Below, piece by piece: positions 42,110 to 51,464 of a DNA stretch of 64,000 nt. The stretch is taken from the NCBI GenBank assembly GCA_001897835.1, contig MKUN01000048.1:1-64000 (forward strand), written 5' to 3'. Each line of letters starts with the position of its first letter. The first letter of the stretch is position 1. This stretch comes from Bacteroidetes bacterium 46-16 (GTDB lineage Bacteria > Bacteroidota > Bacteroidia > Chitinophagales > Chitinophagaceae). The position numbers and the translations under genes are program-made. The notes below the pieces were generated by a model, which saw only the letters and a list, made by a program, of their open reading frames with translations, was not told where the DNA came from and searched no databases.

Positions 42110-42112
42110 TTA

Positions 42113-43675
42113 CTATTTAGTGTCAGGCAACTTCGCCACTAACTTCCCATGTAGCCGCTCGTTAACTAAATACCCAAGAAAAGAAGCAAAGGAAGTAATA
42201 TCCTGTCCTACACTTGCCTGCTCCAAAGCCTGCATATACTCATCCCTTCTTTCAACTGGTATTATAGTCCACGGGTAACCTCCCGAAGCCAGCATAGCAT
42301 TCATCAGAAAACGTCCGATCCTTCCATTACCGTCCATATATGGATGGATAAAAACGAAGATAAAGTGTCCTAATACTGCTCTCACCGATGGTTCAGTTTC
42401 ATCCTCCAGTAACTCAAAAAGTACAGGCATAGCATCTCTCATTGCATCTACATTCAAAGGGACATGCTTGGAATTACCAATGTACACTTGGTGGTTTCGA
42501 TACCCTGCAAGATCTGTGGCTTTTAAAAATCCTGCGGCTACACTTGGGTCAAACAGTTGCCTGTACCATTTTGATTGATCCTTGTCAACCTGCTTTCCTG
42601 CATTTGCGCCCTTCAGTATAGCTGTGATGGTATCTTTCACCTGCAGGAAGGCTTGGTAGTAACCTCTGGCTGCCATCGCATCCCTTTGTTTCCGGTCTTC
42701 TTCGTTCTCCTTGCTGTTCCATTGGCCGCTGCTTACCCTTTCGATCAGTTCCGGGGTTACACGATACCGCTCTATGGAAAGTGAATGGTATGCGTCCGTA
42801 ACGTAAATGTCGTCAACATCCTTTAAGTAGGCTTGCAGATCATCCGGTATGCCTGGTGCTTTAGGAAAGCTGGCAATAACAATCTCACGCATCTGCTCCC
42901 ACATGAGCCTGATACGATTGGCGTAGGGAGAGCGTTCACGAGAGGACAGACTAAGGGTTAGTTTGGTTTCAAAAGGATCTTCTTCCCGTATATCATAATC
43001 AGCTTGTTTAAGGGTGTCAACAATTTGATCAGCTATCTTGTCTCTGTTTATATTTCTGAAAGCACCTGCTAACCTGCCTGCAAAGGTTGTATGCCCATTC
43101 TCCAGTAGGATAGGCAATACTTCCGAAGCATCTCTTATCAATGCAAGGGCTGCGCGGGCATCAATGGCATTTCTTGTATAAATACTTGGAGAGCTATAAA
43201 CCAATGCAGCCGGCAGATTGTACATTCTAATCCCATTTGCTATGATGGTTTGATCCGCAGGCGGGACATTTGCCTTTAAATTGAACAAAGAAGTATTATG
43301 CGGTAAGGGGGTAGGGTTATTATTGCCCTGTGGCGAACGTAACATGAGCTGTTGCGGTACGGCACTGTTTCCTGCATGGATAAGAAGGGATTGGTCTGGT
43401 GATAAACACCATTCTTCCCCAAATTTGTAATTTAGGAATTTGGCAACAAAGTCCCAATAAGAGCTGTACCAGGAAGTTGTTTCTCCTGCTTTTTCCGCAG
43501 GGTCAGTAGGTATATACCAACCCTTTGTAACTTCCCGAATAAAGCCATTTTTAAGTAGTATCTCTCTGTATTTCCGATTGGGTATTTCATCGGTATGAAT
43601 ACCAACAACCCCATTATCCTGCAATTCTTTCAGAAATTTCAGGGATTCTACTAACCGTTCGCGTGGTGTTGCCAT
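42113..43675 (-). CDS. AbiEi-like winged-helix/Fic domain fusion protein
   Basis: A 520-residue protein. The N-terminal about 100 residues look like an AbiEi-type winged helix (REILLKNGFIREVTKGWYIP, followed by GEEWCLSPDQSLLIHAG). The C-terminal Fic domain has HPYMDGNGRIGR (His about 444), complete for AMP transfer. An inhibitory-type motif is seen as SLSIER before it, with the key Glu present. Fic enzymes AMPylate proteins and often act as toxins. The orientation is opposite to the recombinases on both sides, and it ends 4 nt from recombinase 1, so it is cargo between them, perhaps a self-regulated defence or stabilisation gene. Confidence 0.82.
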   Translation of the reverse strand: MATPRERLVESLKFLKELQDNGVVGIHTDEIPNRKYREILLKNGFIREVTKGWYIPTDPAEKAGETTSWYSSYWDFVAKFLNYKFGEEWCLSPDQSLLIHAGNSAVPQQLMLRSPQGNNNPTPLPHNTSLFNLKANVPPADQTIIANGIRMYNLPAALVYSSPSIYTRNAIDARAALALIRDASEVLPILLENGHTTFAGRLAGAFRNINRDKIADQIVDTLKQADYDIREEDPFETKLTLSLSSRERSPYANRIRLMWEQMREIVIASFPKAPGIPDDLQAYLKDVDDIYVTDAYHSLSIERYRVTPELIERVSSGQWNSKENEEDRKQRDAMAARGYYQAFLQVKDTITAILKGANAGKQVDKDQSKWYRQLFDPSVAAGFLKATDLAGYRNHQVYIGNSKHVPLNVDAMRDAMPVLFELLEDETEPSVRAVLGHFIFVFIHPYMDGNGRIGRFLMNAMLASGGYPWTIIPVERRDEYMQALEQASVGQDITSFASFLGYLVNERLHGKLVAKLPDTK

Positions 43676-43786
43676 ATCTTATTTTTATTGAAAGGATGTG
43701 CCTCCTATTAAACCGTGTCGCTTTTTGTCTATTAAACAAAGATGTGACAAATTTAGTAAATTTTGCAGTGATATTTCTATTAAATG

Positions 43787-43817
43787 TTGTTCAGTCTGGT
43801 ATTTCTTTGTACCTTTA
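43787..43817 (+). promoter_or_regulatory. Promoter of serine recombinase 2
   Basis: TTG at 43787-43789, 20 nt, and TACCTTTA at 43810-43817 (one mismatch to TAnnTTTG). The predicted start of transcription lies about 20 nt before the ATG at 43845, which supports that start over the track's 43698. Confidence 0.5.
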
Positions 43818-43844
43818 CATTGTACCACACTTAATTTTTATAGT

Positions 43845-45419
43845 ATGAAAATAGCAGACATTTATGTACGGGTAAGTACGGACGAACAGGCCGATAAGGG
43901 TTATTCGCAACGTGACCAGGAGGAACGTTTGCGGAAATACTGCGAAATAAACAATATCCGGGTCCGGAAAGTGGTACTGGAAGACCACTCTGCAAAGACG
44001 TTCAAACGACCAGCTTGGACTGGATTATTAAGCGACCTGCGTAAGCACAAAGGACATACTGACCTTATTCTGTTTACAAAATGGGATAGGTTCAGCCGTA
44101 ACGCAGGGGATGCTTACCAGATGATCAGCACCCTTCGGCGTTTGGGTGTCGAGCCGCAGGCAGTTGAACAACCGCTTGACCTATCTATTCCAGAAAATAA
44201 AATGATGCTGGCGTTCTACCTCGCAGCACCTGAAGTAGAGAATGACCGCAGGGCATTAAATGTGTTTCATGGTATGCGCCGTGCTAAAAAAGAAGGGCGC
44301 TGGATGGGAACCGCCCCTATCGGGTATGCGAATAAGGTTACTGAGAATGGCAAGAAATATATTGCTCCGAAGGATATTCAGGGAGACATAATGAAATGGG
44401 CGTTTGAGGAACTTTCCCGTAGTCAGTTTAACACGGAACAGGTATGGAAAAAAGCGAAAGAAAAAGGCTTGAAATGCAGTAAGAATAACTTTTGGGTTGC
44501 CATAAGAAATCCGATCTACTGCGGATTAATATTTATACCAAAGTACAAGGAAGAAGAAAGCATGTTGGTAAAAGGACAGCATGAGCCGTTAATTTCTGAA
44601 ACTCTATATTATGACGTTCAGGATGTATTGGATGGACGCAAGCGGATTTTAGGAACAAAGATTACGGCAGACGATAATATTCCGTTGAGAGGCTTCCTAA
44701 TCTGTCCAAAATGCGGAAGGATGCTTACCGGCAGCGCATCAAAGGGAAGAACGCAATACTACCATTATTATCATTGCAGTTCTGCTTGTGGGGTACGTTA
44801 CAAGGCAAAAGAGGCAAATGACAAAATGGTTGAGGAAATCAGGAAATATGTATGGCCTCTTTCAAGACTTGAAACATGCAAAGATGTAATCACATCAACG
44901 TACAAATCAAAAGAACGTGGTGAAAGAGATGAACAGAAAGATTTAAAGATGCAATTGCAGGAAGTGAATAGCCGGATTGTAAAAGCAAGAGAATTGCTTT
45001 TGTGTGGCGATTTAGAAGGCGACGATTATCATGCAATCAAATCCGAATGTGAGGAGAAGATCAATCGTCTGGAAGCAAAATTGAAAGCTGCTGTAAGTTT
45101 TCAAACAACGGTAGAGCCATTGTGGGATAAGGCTTTTAGCAATATCGCTCAGCTTGATATTTTGTACAAAGAAGGTACAGTAGAACTTAAAAGAAAGATA
45201 GTTGGTTCGATGTTCCCTGAAAATATCGTATTCGACGGTTGCCAACATCGAACCAAAAGATTGAACGAAATCATCAACATTATATCCTTGATAGATAGGG
45301 AATTAAAACCCAAAAAAAATGGGACAAGTCGTTTGAATTTTGACTTGTCCCATATGGTGATCCCGTTGGGACTCGAACCCAAGACCCATACATTAAAAGT
45401 GTATTGCTCTACCAACTGA
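43845..45419 (+). CDS. Large serine recombinase 2, 3' end running into tRNA-Lys
   Basis: A serine recombinase of about 524 residues starting at MKIADIYVRVSTDEQ. The catalytic Ser, the FTKWDRFSRNAGDAY region, the zinc ribbon (CPKCGRMLTG...CSSACGVRY) and the coiled coil are all present. The natural-looking protein ends near SLIDRELKPKKN; the last 30 or so residues are read from the hairpin terminator and the antisense strand of tRNA-Lys, ending at a TGA inside that gene. So the original stop was probably lost or moved at integration. It is the last gene of the element and the best candidate for its integrase. Confidence 0.9.
   Translation: MKIADIYVRVSTDEQADKGYSQRDQEERLRKYCEINNIRVRKVVLEDHSAKTFKRPAWTGLLSDLRKHKGHTDLILFTKWDRFSRNAGDAYQMISTLRRLGVEPQAVEQPLDLSIPENKMMLAFYLAAPEVENDRRALNVFHGMRRAKKEGRWMGTAPIGYANKVTENGKKYIAPKDIQGDIMKWAFEELSRSQFNTEQVWKKAKEKGLKCSKNNFWVAIRNPIYCGLIFIPKYKEEESMLVKGQHEPLISETLYYDVQDVLDGRKRILGTKITADDNIPLRGFLICPKCGRMLTGSASKGRTQYYHYYHCSSACGVRYKAKEANDKMVEEIRKYVWPLSRLETCKDVITSTYKSKERGERDEQKDLKMQLQEVNSRIVKARELLLCGDLEGDDYHAIKSECEEKINRLEAKLKAAVSFQTTVEPLWDKAFSNIAQLDILYKEGTVELKRKIVGSMFPENIVFDGCQHRTKRLNEIINIISLIDRELKPKKNGTSRLNFDLSHMVIPLGLEPKTHTLKVYCSTN
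45311..45351 (-). terminator. Rho-independent terminator of tRNA-Lys
   Basis: GACTTGTCCC/GGGACAAGTC form a perfect 10-bp stem (45321-45330 with 45342-45351) with an 11-nt loop, and on the minus strand the stem is followed by an eight-T run (complement of 45312-45319). It begins 3 nt after the tRNA 3' end. The recombinase 2 ORF reads through it on the plus strand. Confidence 0.85.
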
Positions 45420-45430
45420 GCTACGGAATC
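45355..45430 (-). tRNA. tRNA-Lys (anticodon UUU)
   Basis: On the minus strand the 76-nt sequence from GATTCCG to CGGGATCACCA folds as a cloverleaf: a 7-bp acceptor stem with one G-U pair, D-arm GCTCAGTTGGTAGAGC, anticodon loop CTTTTAA and T-loop GGTTCGAGTC. CCA is encoded. The integrated element ends next to its 3' side. Confidence 0.95.
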
Positions 45431-45472
45431 TTTTCGGGGTGTTTAGCATACTTTCATATCCTAAACGGAGCG

Positions 45473-45503
45473 CAAAGATAGGAATATCATGTTTTTTGCA
45501 AAA
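45473..45503 (-). promoter_or_regulatory. Promoter of tRNA-Lys
   Basis: On the minus strand TTTTTG, 18 nt and TATCTTTG (complement of 45473-45480) form a full Bacteroidota promoter. The tRNA 5' end lies about 43 nt beyond the -7 box, leaving room for a leader that is trimmed by RNase P. Confidence 0.6.
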
Positions 45504-45745
45504 AGAATTTCATTCTTTTTTTACACAAACTACCAATATCCTTTACTGTAAAGGCTTTCGGAGAAATGGGGATTTCTATTATTTAAGATTTTGACCGCTT
45601 GTCCGCACATTCTCTGCATAAATGAAGATGGTATATACAGGGGCAAGGGATATATATGTCTTATAGGTAGAATGTCCGGTACTGTACCATACCCATCCTT
45701 GGCTTGTTTGCCGGGCGTACCTCTGGCTATACAGTGCGGTGGCGG
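45504..45745. other. Intergenic stretch without a recognisable gene
   Basis: No convincing ORF, repeat or RNA is seen between the tRNA-Lys promoter and the TonB-dependent receptor stop. Composition here already matches the chromosomal side. Confidence 0.4.
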
Positions 45746-48199
45746 CTAGAAATTGAACATTAGCTTCACGTTGATCAAACGCGAAGTAAGGCGGTTGGGC
45801 ACGGCAAATGTCTTACCGCTGCTCTGGTCCTGTATCCAGGTATAAGATAGCGTATTCTGTATGCCCAGCAGGTTGAAGACTTCAAGGCTCGCCCAGATGC
45901 TTTTGATGTTTTTGAAGAAGCTATGGTACGGGTGGTCTTGCCTTGCGCCATCGAGCAGCAGGGCTGAGAAGCCTATATCCACGCGTTTATAATCGGGCAG
46001 GCGCAGGGTATCGGCATAGCGGGGAGCGCTCGGCGGTCCCAGCGGCAGGCCGGTGGCATACATCAGGTTCAGGTGCACTTTAAAGTTTTCGTGGCGGGGT
46101 ATGTAATCTTCAAAGTACATACCGATCATAAAGCGCTGGTCGGAAGGACGGGGTATGAAACCGGGGTTTACCGAGGCACTGTCGGCACCGCTGGCACTCT
46201 TGTACACAATGTTGGAATCTTTCAGGTATTCAGACGTTTTTAAAATGCCGATACTGATCCATGAGGTGGCCCCTTTAACGATATCGCCGTAAAGGCGCAG
46301 CTCGCCGCCGTATGCATAGCCGGTGGCTTCATTTTGCCCGTGGTAACGGATGCGCACGTTATCGAAGATATAAGGTACGATATCCCAAAGGTATTTGTAA
46401 TACACCTCGCTGGTGAATTTGAAGGGCCTGTTGAGGGCCTTGAAATTATAGTCGGTGCCCAGCAGCACATGGTAAGATTTCTGTGCCTTGAGGCTGGTGT
46501 TCACATTGCCCTGCAGGTCACGCATTTCGCGGTAGAAGGGGGGCTGTGCATATACCCCGGTAGCAAAACGGAAGACCACATCGCTTTTCCACTTGGGCTT
46601 ATAGCCCAGTTGCAGGCGGGGGCTGGCAATAAATTCATTGTTCAGCAGGTCGTAAGTGAACCGGGAGCCGACGGACATAGTAAGGTCCAGCGAATCGCTG
46701 AAACGGAAATTATCCTGTACAAAACCGCTGAGTATGGTGTAGTTGAAATTTGACGATGAATTGTACAGGTACATCATCCTTAGCTCGGTGGTATCATAAG
46801 GCTGTGTAAAGCCCGCAGAGTCACGGCGCTGCCATTCGTGTAGCTGGTCGGCAATGCCGGTGATGTTGGCATCGGCACCCCATTGAATAAAGTGCTTGCC
46901 GCTGCTGTATGAGCCCCGGTGGGCCAGGTTGCCTACATTCACTTTCAGGTAATTGCGCGCATGGTCCTGTATAAGGCCTGTGCCCAGGTAAGTTTTTATT
47001 TGCCCGAAGCTCTCTTTGCCCAGGTCGGTCTCCAGTTCGCCCAGCAGGTATTCTCCGCCTATATCGTATGTTTCATACTCATTGGTCTGGAAACCTGATG
47101 CCAGCAATTTCAGTTTTAGCTTGTCATTAGGGCGGTAAGTGGTGGAGAGGCCTGCAAAGCGGGAGTCGAACTGGTCGATCTCGCTGCCATCAAAGAACAC
47201 GCGTAGCTGGTAAGCTTTATTGATCAGGCCAAAACTACTGGTAGCCTCCTCGGGTATGAAGTTGAAGCGGTTGCGGGCATAGTTGCCTATGGCTTCCAGT
47301 TCCCACTTATTATTAAAGCGGTAGTTGACCAGTGCCTGCACATCGGTAAAGGATGGATTGTAAATACCCTTGGTCGGCTGCGACTGCAATAGGTATTGAT
47401 TGCTTTTTTGTCTTGCGCCAAGGAGGTAAGTAAGTTTTTCGTTGTGCGATGCTCCTTCCAGGTGCAGGCTGCCACCCAGCAGGCTGGCCATTACCGAGCC
47501 GGCAAATTTTTTCGGGTGTTTGTAGGTTACGTCCAGTACGCTCGACATTTTATCGCCGTATTTGGCCTGGAAACCACCTACCGAAAAGTTGACATTAGAT
47601 GCAAGGTCCGCATTTACGAAGCTGAGGCCTTCCTGCTGGCCCGAGCGTACCAGGAAGGGCCGGTATATCTCGAAATCGTTCACATACACCAGGTTCTCAT
47701 CATAATTGCCACCGCGCACGTTGTATTGAGAGGTAAGCTCATTGTTGCTGCCCACCAGTGTTTTGATCACGGCTTCTATGCCGCCTGTAGGCGAGGCCAT
47801 TACATTTACCTTCGATATATTCAGGGTCTGTATGCCGGCCTCATAGCGGTTGGCATCGCTTACCACTACTTCTTTCAGTGTATTGGCATCTGCTTTCAGG
47901 TGTACATCAGGCAGTGTTTGGTCCTGTCCTGCCTGGGTGTTGATCCGCCTGCGCTCTGTCTGGTAGCCTACGTATGAGAATACTATGGTGAGGTGTGCAT
48001 CGGCAGGCACGTCGAGCGTATAGGCCCCGTCACGGTTGGTCGTAGTGCCTATACCCGAGTTCAATACAGATACGGTCACCACGTCCATAGCTTTATCATT
48101 GTTGTCCTTAACAATACCGCGCAGTTTTACTATCTGCGCAGCACCGATAAACGAACAGAAAAGAAGTATGATAAAAAAGGCCAGGATCTTACGAAGCAT
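45746..48199 (-). CDS. TonB-dependent outer-membrane receptor with N-terminal carboxypeptidase-like domain
   Basis: About 817 residues from the ATG at 48199, which opens with a signal peptide (ILAFFIILLFCSFIGAAQ). Residues 25-105 are a carboxypeptidase-regulatory-like Ig fold (LRGIVKDNNDKAMD...TTTNRDGAYTLDVPA), followed by the plug (QYNVRGGNYDENLVYVNDFE) and a 22-stranded barrel ending in an aromatic residue (NVKLMFNF). It imports a large or bound substrate using TonB energy. No SusD partner is adjacent, so the substrate is open; siderophore, peptide or other ligands are possible. Confidence 0.9.
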   Translation of the reverse strand: MLRKILAFFIILLFCSFIGAAQIVKLRGIVKDNNDKAMDVVTVSVLNSGIGTTTNRDGAYTLDVPADAHLTIVFSYVGYQTERRRINTQAGQDQTLPDVHLKADANTLKEVVVSDANRYEAGIQTLNISKVNVMASPTGGIEAVIKTLVGSNNELTSQYNVRGGNYDENLVYVNDFEIYRPFLVRSGQQEGLSFVNADLASNVNFSVGGFQAKYGDKMSSVLDVTYKHPKKFAGSVMASLLGGSLHLEGASHNEKLTYLLGARQKSNQYLLQSQPTKGIYNPSFTDVQALVNYRFNNKWELEAIGNYARNRFNFIPEEATSSFGLINKAYQLRVFFDGSEIDQFDSRFAGLSTTYRPNDKLKLKLLASGFQTNEYETYDIGGEYLLGELETDLGKESFGQIKTYLGTGLIQDHARNYLKVNVGNLAHRGSYSSGKHFIQWGADANITGIADQLHEWQRRDSAGFTQPYDTTELRMMYLYNSSSNFNYTILSGFVQDNFRFSDSLDLTMSVGSRFTYDLLNNEFIASPRLQLGYKPKWKSDVVFRFATGVYAQPPFYREMRDLQGNVNTSLKAQKSYHVLLGTDYNFKALNRPFKFTSEVYYKYLWDIVPYIFDNVRIRYHGQNEATGYAYGGELRLYGDIVKGATSWISIGILKTSEYLKDSNIVYKSASGADSASVNPGFIPRPSDQRFMIGMYFEDYIPRHENFKVHLNLMYATGLPLGPPSAPRYADTLRLPDYKRVDIGFSALLLDGARQDHPYHSFFKNIKSIWASLEVFNLLGIQNTLSYTWIQDQSSGKTFAVPNRLTSRLINVKLMFNF

Positions 48200-48229
48200 A
48201 TACACCAAATAAACGCGGGTAAGTTACAT

Positions 48230-48883
48230 TTATTTTCCTATTGCTTTCAGTTGCGCAATGGTTTCGGTTGGGTTGGGTGATGAGAAGACCGTATTGCCCG
48301 CCACCAGTACATCGGCCCCTGCTTCCAGTATGGAAGCCGCATTGTCCAGCGTTACGCCTCCGTCTATCTCTATCAGCGTGTTGGTTCCTGCCTTTGTGAT
48401 CAGTTCTTTAGCCTGGCGTATTTTGTTATATGTAAGGGGCAGAAATTTCTGGCCGCCAAAGCCCGGGTTGATGCTCATGATCAGCAGCAGGTCTATCTCT
48501 CCTATGATGTCCTGTATCATCTCCACGGGTGTATGGGGATTTATCGAGAGGCCCGATTTCATACCCAGTGCTTTGATGCTGGTAAGTGTGCGGTGCTGGT
48601 GGTAGCCCGTCTCGTAGTGTACGGTAAGGTAATCGGCCCCTGCTTTTTTAAATGCTTCCAGGTAGCGCTCAGGCTCTTCTATCATCAGGTGCACATCAAA
48701 GGTCTTTTTCGCTGCCTTTTTCATCTGGGCGATAATGGGCATACCGTAGCTGATATTGGGCACAAAACGCCCGTCCATCACATCGAGGTGAAACCAGTCT
48801 GCGTCACTATTGTTTACCATTTCTATTTCCTGCTCCAGTTTCAGAAAGTTGGCAGAGAGCATGGAGGGGGCAATTATGGCCAT
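48230..48883 (-). CDS. rpe: Ribulose-phosphate 3-epimerase
   Basis: A 217-residue TIM-barrel enzyme that interconverts ribulose 5-phosphate and xylulose 5-phosphate in the pentose phosphate pathway. Signature segments are all present: APSMLSANF, HLDVMDGRFVPN with the catalytic Asp, DVHLMIEEPE, MSINPGFGGQKF and EIDGGVTLDN. Normal length for the family. Upstream of the TonB receptor gene in the same direction with a 30-nt gap. Confidence 0.95.
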   Translation of the reverse strand: MAIIAPSMLSANFLKLEQEIEMVNNSDADWFHLDVMDGRFVPNISYGMPIIAQMKKAAKKTFDVHLMIEEPERYLEAFKKAGADYLTVHYETGYHQHRTLTSIKALGMKSGLSINPHTPVEMIQDIIGEIDLLLIMSINPGFGGQKFLPLTYNKIRQAKELITKAGTNTLIEIDGGVTLDNAASILEAGADVLVAGNTVFSSPNPTETIAQLKAIGK

Positions 48884-48899
48884 ATACTATGTTGTTTTT

Positions 48900-49451
48900 T
48901 TACCTGATATATACCAGCCGCTGCAGTTCTTTCCTGCAGAGGTAGTTCAAACTCTTTCCCGACGGGTGCCTCAGGTTGGTATTGTTATAACTGAACCTGA
49001 ACCAGTACCTGTTACCCCTGCTGAGGAGATACTCGTCGAAAGGATTGTCTGCAAATTTAAATTCAAATTGGCTACCGGGCGCTATCGATACAAATTGGGG
49101 ATAAGTATATCGCTTTACGAACTGCAGTTCGCGTATCACGCGGGCATGGGAGCCGTTAAAATTATTTACCGTAAAACCGAATTTGGTCGAATTGATCCAC
49201 ACCGGCTCTTTACAGCGGTTCTTTACCGTGAAGACATAAGTGATGTAAGCATCGTCGCTGAGCGTATCCTGCGCCTCTATCTTCATCAGCACACAGTTGC
49301 ATACTTCCGGGCGCTTTTCATCAGGGGCGTTTTTTTCTGCTTCTTTTTTTTCACTGTTATGTTTTCTTCTTTGGGCAGTGGCGGTATTGCTGTATCCCGA
49401 TAAGATGAAAGCAAGAAGGGAGAGGTAAAATATTTTGTAAGTAATGTTCAA
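48900..49451 (-). CDS. Secreted hypothetical protein
   Basis: A 183-residue protein with an N-terminal hydrophobic segment (IFYLSLLAFILSGYSNTATA) that looks like a signal peptide, then a Lys/Glu-rich linker and a beta-rich domain with Cys (EVCNCVLMKIEAQD, FTVKNRCKEPVWIN). The beta part recalls immunoglobulin-like folds but no family is named. It ends 16 nt before rpe in the same direction. Confidence 0.6.
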   Translation of the reverse strand: MNITYKIFYLSLLAFILSGYSNTATAQRRKHNSEKKEAEKNAPDEKRPEVCNCVLMKIEAQDTLSDDAYITYVFTVKNRCKEPVWINSTKFGFTVNNFNGSHARVIRELQFVKRYTYPQFVSIAPGSQFEFKFADNPFDEYLLSRGNRYWFRFSYNNTNLRHPSGKSLNYLCRKELQRLVYIR

Positions 49452-49570
49452 TTTCAGTTTTTTATTCCAGGTATTTGCTCAGGTTGCAGCCAAGATAATT
49501 GAATCTATGCAAATAATAATAATTAATTGACTCATTCCCGAAATTGTGGGTATGATGTGCATAAGCTACC

Positions 49571-50587
49571 TTATTTTGCCCCTAGTCGCTTAAGGGCCTC
49601 TGTTGCTTCAGTATACTTAGGGTTAAAAACCAGCACCTGTTTATAATCGCGTATGGCGTCGTCTTTTTTGCCCATCATTTCGCTGCATAGTCCCCTGTTG
49701 TAATAAGCGTTGGCATTGTTCGGGTCGGTTTGTGTCACTATATCATATTGCCGCCAGGCTTTTTCCAGCGAGTCCTGCTGCATCAGTATCCAGCCGGTAT
49801 TAAAATAAGCATCGGCATACTGGCTGTTGTGCATGATACAGTTCTTGTATTCAGCCTTTGCCTGTTCATAATTGCCCAGGTCCTGGTAATACATCCCTTT
49901 GTCGTAAAGTGGCGATACATCAAGCGTATCTAGCTTAAAGGCATTGTCATAATATTTCAGGGCCACAGGGTCCTTCTTTGCACTGTACATTATACCCAGT
50001 TGTACAAAGGCATCTTTGTATTGTGGCGATACATTTATCGCCGTCTGGAAACTGGATATGGCTTTCGAGGTGTCCTTAAGGTCTTTATAGATCATGCCCT
50101 TAAGAAAATAGGCCTCCGGGTTATATATGTCCTGTCGCAATACGGTATTGATCTCGCTGAATGCTTTGGGGTAATCTTTGGCATAGAGGAATAGTTTGGC
50201 GATCTTAAGGTGGGCACGCGGATCGTCCTTATTGAGTGCAATGGCCTTTTGCAGCCATTGTATGGAACCCGAAATATCTTTGTGCTCGAAAAGCATATCG
50301 CCAATAGCACTGTAATATTCAGCATGGCTTGAGTCGAGTGAAACGGCTTTTTTAAGGTCTTGGAGTGCCAGCGTATCCTGTGCCATCCTGTGCAGGGCTA
50401 TGCCCCGCTCATAATAAAGGCCCGCATTTGTCGAATCTTTTTTTATCTTATCCGTAAGGGTCTTTAAAAGAGGGTCTTTCGCGAACAGTCCCTGCTCATT
50501 GCCAGTGGTATTTGCTCCGTTGTTACAGGCAGCAGCTACCACTATTACCAGCAAAAATGTGACATGAATTACCCACCTGCTTTTCAT
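49571..50587 (-). CDS. Tetratricopeptide-repeat lipoprotein
   Basis: About 338 residues from the ATG at 50587. It starts with a signal peptide and lipobox (LLVIVVAAACNN). The rest is a series of about eight TPR units, for example YYERGIALHRMAQDTLALQD, YYSAIGDMLFEHKD and YYNRGLCSEMMGKKDDAIRD, with the W/G/Y/A/P positions of the repeat. Such proteins scaffold envelope complexes. TATGTTTG (complement of 50592-50599), a full -7 box, lies just upstream, so the upstream start in the ORF track is before transcription begins and is rejected. Confidence 0.82.
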   Translation of the reverse strand: MKSRWVIHVTFLLVIVVAAACNNGANTTGNEQGLFAKDPLLKTLTDKIKKDSTNAGLYYERGIALHRMAQDTLALQDLKKAVSLDSSHAEYYSAIGDMLFEHKDISGSIQWLQKAIALNKDDPRAHLKIAKLFLYAKDYPKAFSEINTVLRQDIYNPEAYFLKGMIYKDLKDTSKAISSFQTAINVSPQYKDAFVQLGIMYSAKKDPVALKYYDNAFKLDTLDVSPLYDKGMYYQDLGNYEQAKAEYKNCIMHNSQYADAYFNTGWILMQQDSLEKAWRQYDIVTQTDPNNANAYYNRGLCSEMMGKKDDAIRDYKQVLVFNPKYTEATEALKRLGAK

Positions 50588-50719
50588 ACTGCAAACATAG
50601 CTCAAATGCCTGAAACCTTGCATTTAAGGCGAAATCATTATATATTAGAGCCCCCGCAGGATAAAAAATCAGTAAATCAATTTATCAATATCGTATTGTT
50701 CATTTTATAAACATAAATT

Positions 50720-51439
50720 ATGAAATACTTATCATTTATTCTTGTGCTTATGCTCGCCGGCTTCACTTCGTTTGCCCAGAACTGTGCGAGCAAACATGCT
50801 GTTTTCAGGGTGCCGGAAGGTGTAACGCCTAAAGTACTCGACAGGCTGGGTACCAGCCCCGAGTTCCCGCCATTGCAAAACCGCAATTCAGTAAAAGAAA
50901 TATTCCATAACCTGAAAGCTATGGGTGAGAGCAAAACGTATAAAGACGCTATCAACTCACTTTTCGTTGCCCTGGGTTATGATGGCGTACTGGATCCACG
51001 TTTTACCATTGAGGACGTAACCCCCGGTAAAGTGCCTTTTGGCGCCATAGGTATGTTGGGCGATGCTGCACACCACTATGAATATACCATCATGGTATTG
51101 CCGGGTGAGCAGATCATCAAGAGCTGGCATATACGTTCACGCAATGGTTGCGATCTTAACTTCATGTCGCGTTGTGGTAATGCATTTTATATGACATCGG
51201 CCTGTCCGGCCAGCAATCCTGCCAATATTAAGGTGGTGGCCCGCTACAGGCACGAAGGCTGCAACTGTGACGATGACCGGAATGACAACGAGGATACCGG
51301 TAATGGCTATCCTTTCCATTCGGTAATGAAGACAGATACCAAAGTGCTGGCTGATGAAGCTGCCGACCGTGCATCGGGTACACAAACCATATACATAGAT
51401 GTGGATAGGGCTACCTTCCGCAAGTTGAACAACGAATAG
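50720..51439 (+). CDS. Secreted protein, first of two tandem paralogues
   Basis: A 239-residue protein with a signal peptide (FILVLMLAGFTSFAQ). Mature part contains LGTSPEFPPLQNRNSVKEIF, GAIGMLGDAAHHYEYTIM, the Trp-His segment SWHIRSRNG and FMSRCGNAFYM, then a Cys/Asp cluster (GCNCDDDRNDNED) and IYIDVDRATFRKL. The same blocks occur in order in the next gene. The conserved His, Trp and Cys residues suggest a structured, perhaps metal-binding or enzymatic domain. Family not recognised. Confidence 0.7.
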   Translation: MKYLSFILVLMLAGFTSFAQNCASKHAVFRVPEGVTPKVLDRLGTSPEFPPLQNRNSVKEIFHNLKAMGESKTYKDAINSLFVALGYDGVLDPRFTIEDVTPGKVPFGAIGMLGDAAHHYEYTIMVLPGEQIIKSWHIRSRNGCDLNFMSRCGNAFYMTSACPASNPANIKVVARYRHEGCNCDDDRNDNEDTGNGYPFHSVMKTDTKVLADEAADRASGTQTIYIDVDRATFRKLNNE

Positions 51440-51464
51440 TGTAGAACATATTCAGCATATAAAA

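Noticed and set aside
46334-46753. 139-residue plus-strand ORF opposite the TonB receptor
   Set aside because: Shadow of the receptor gene on the other strand, without family-like motifs.
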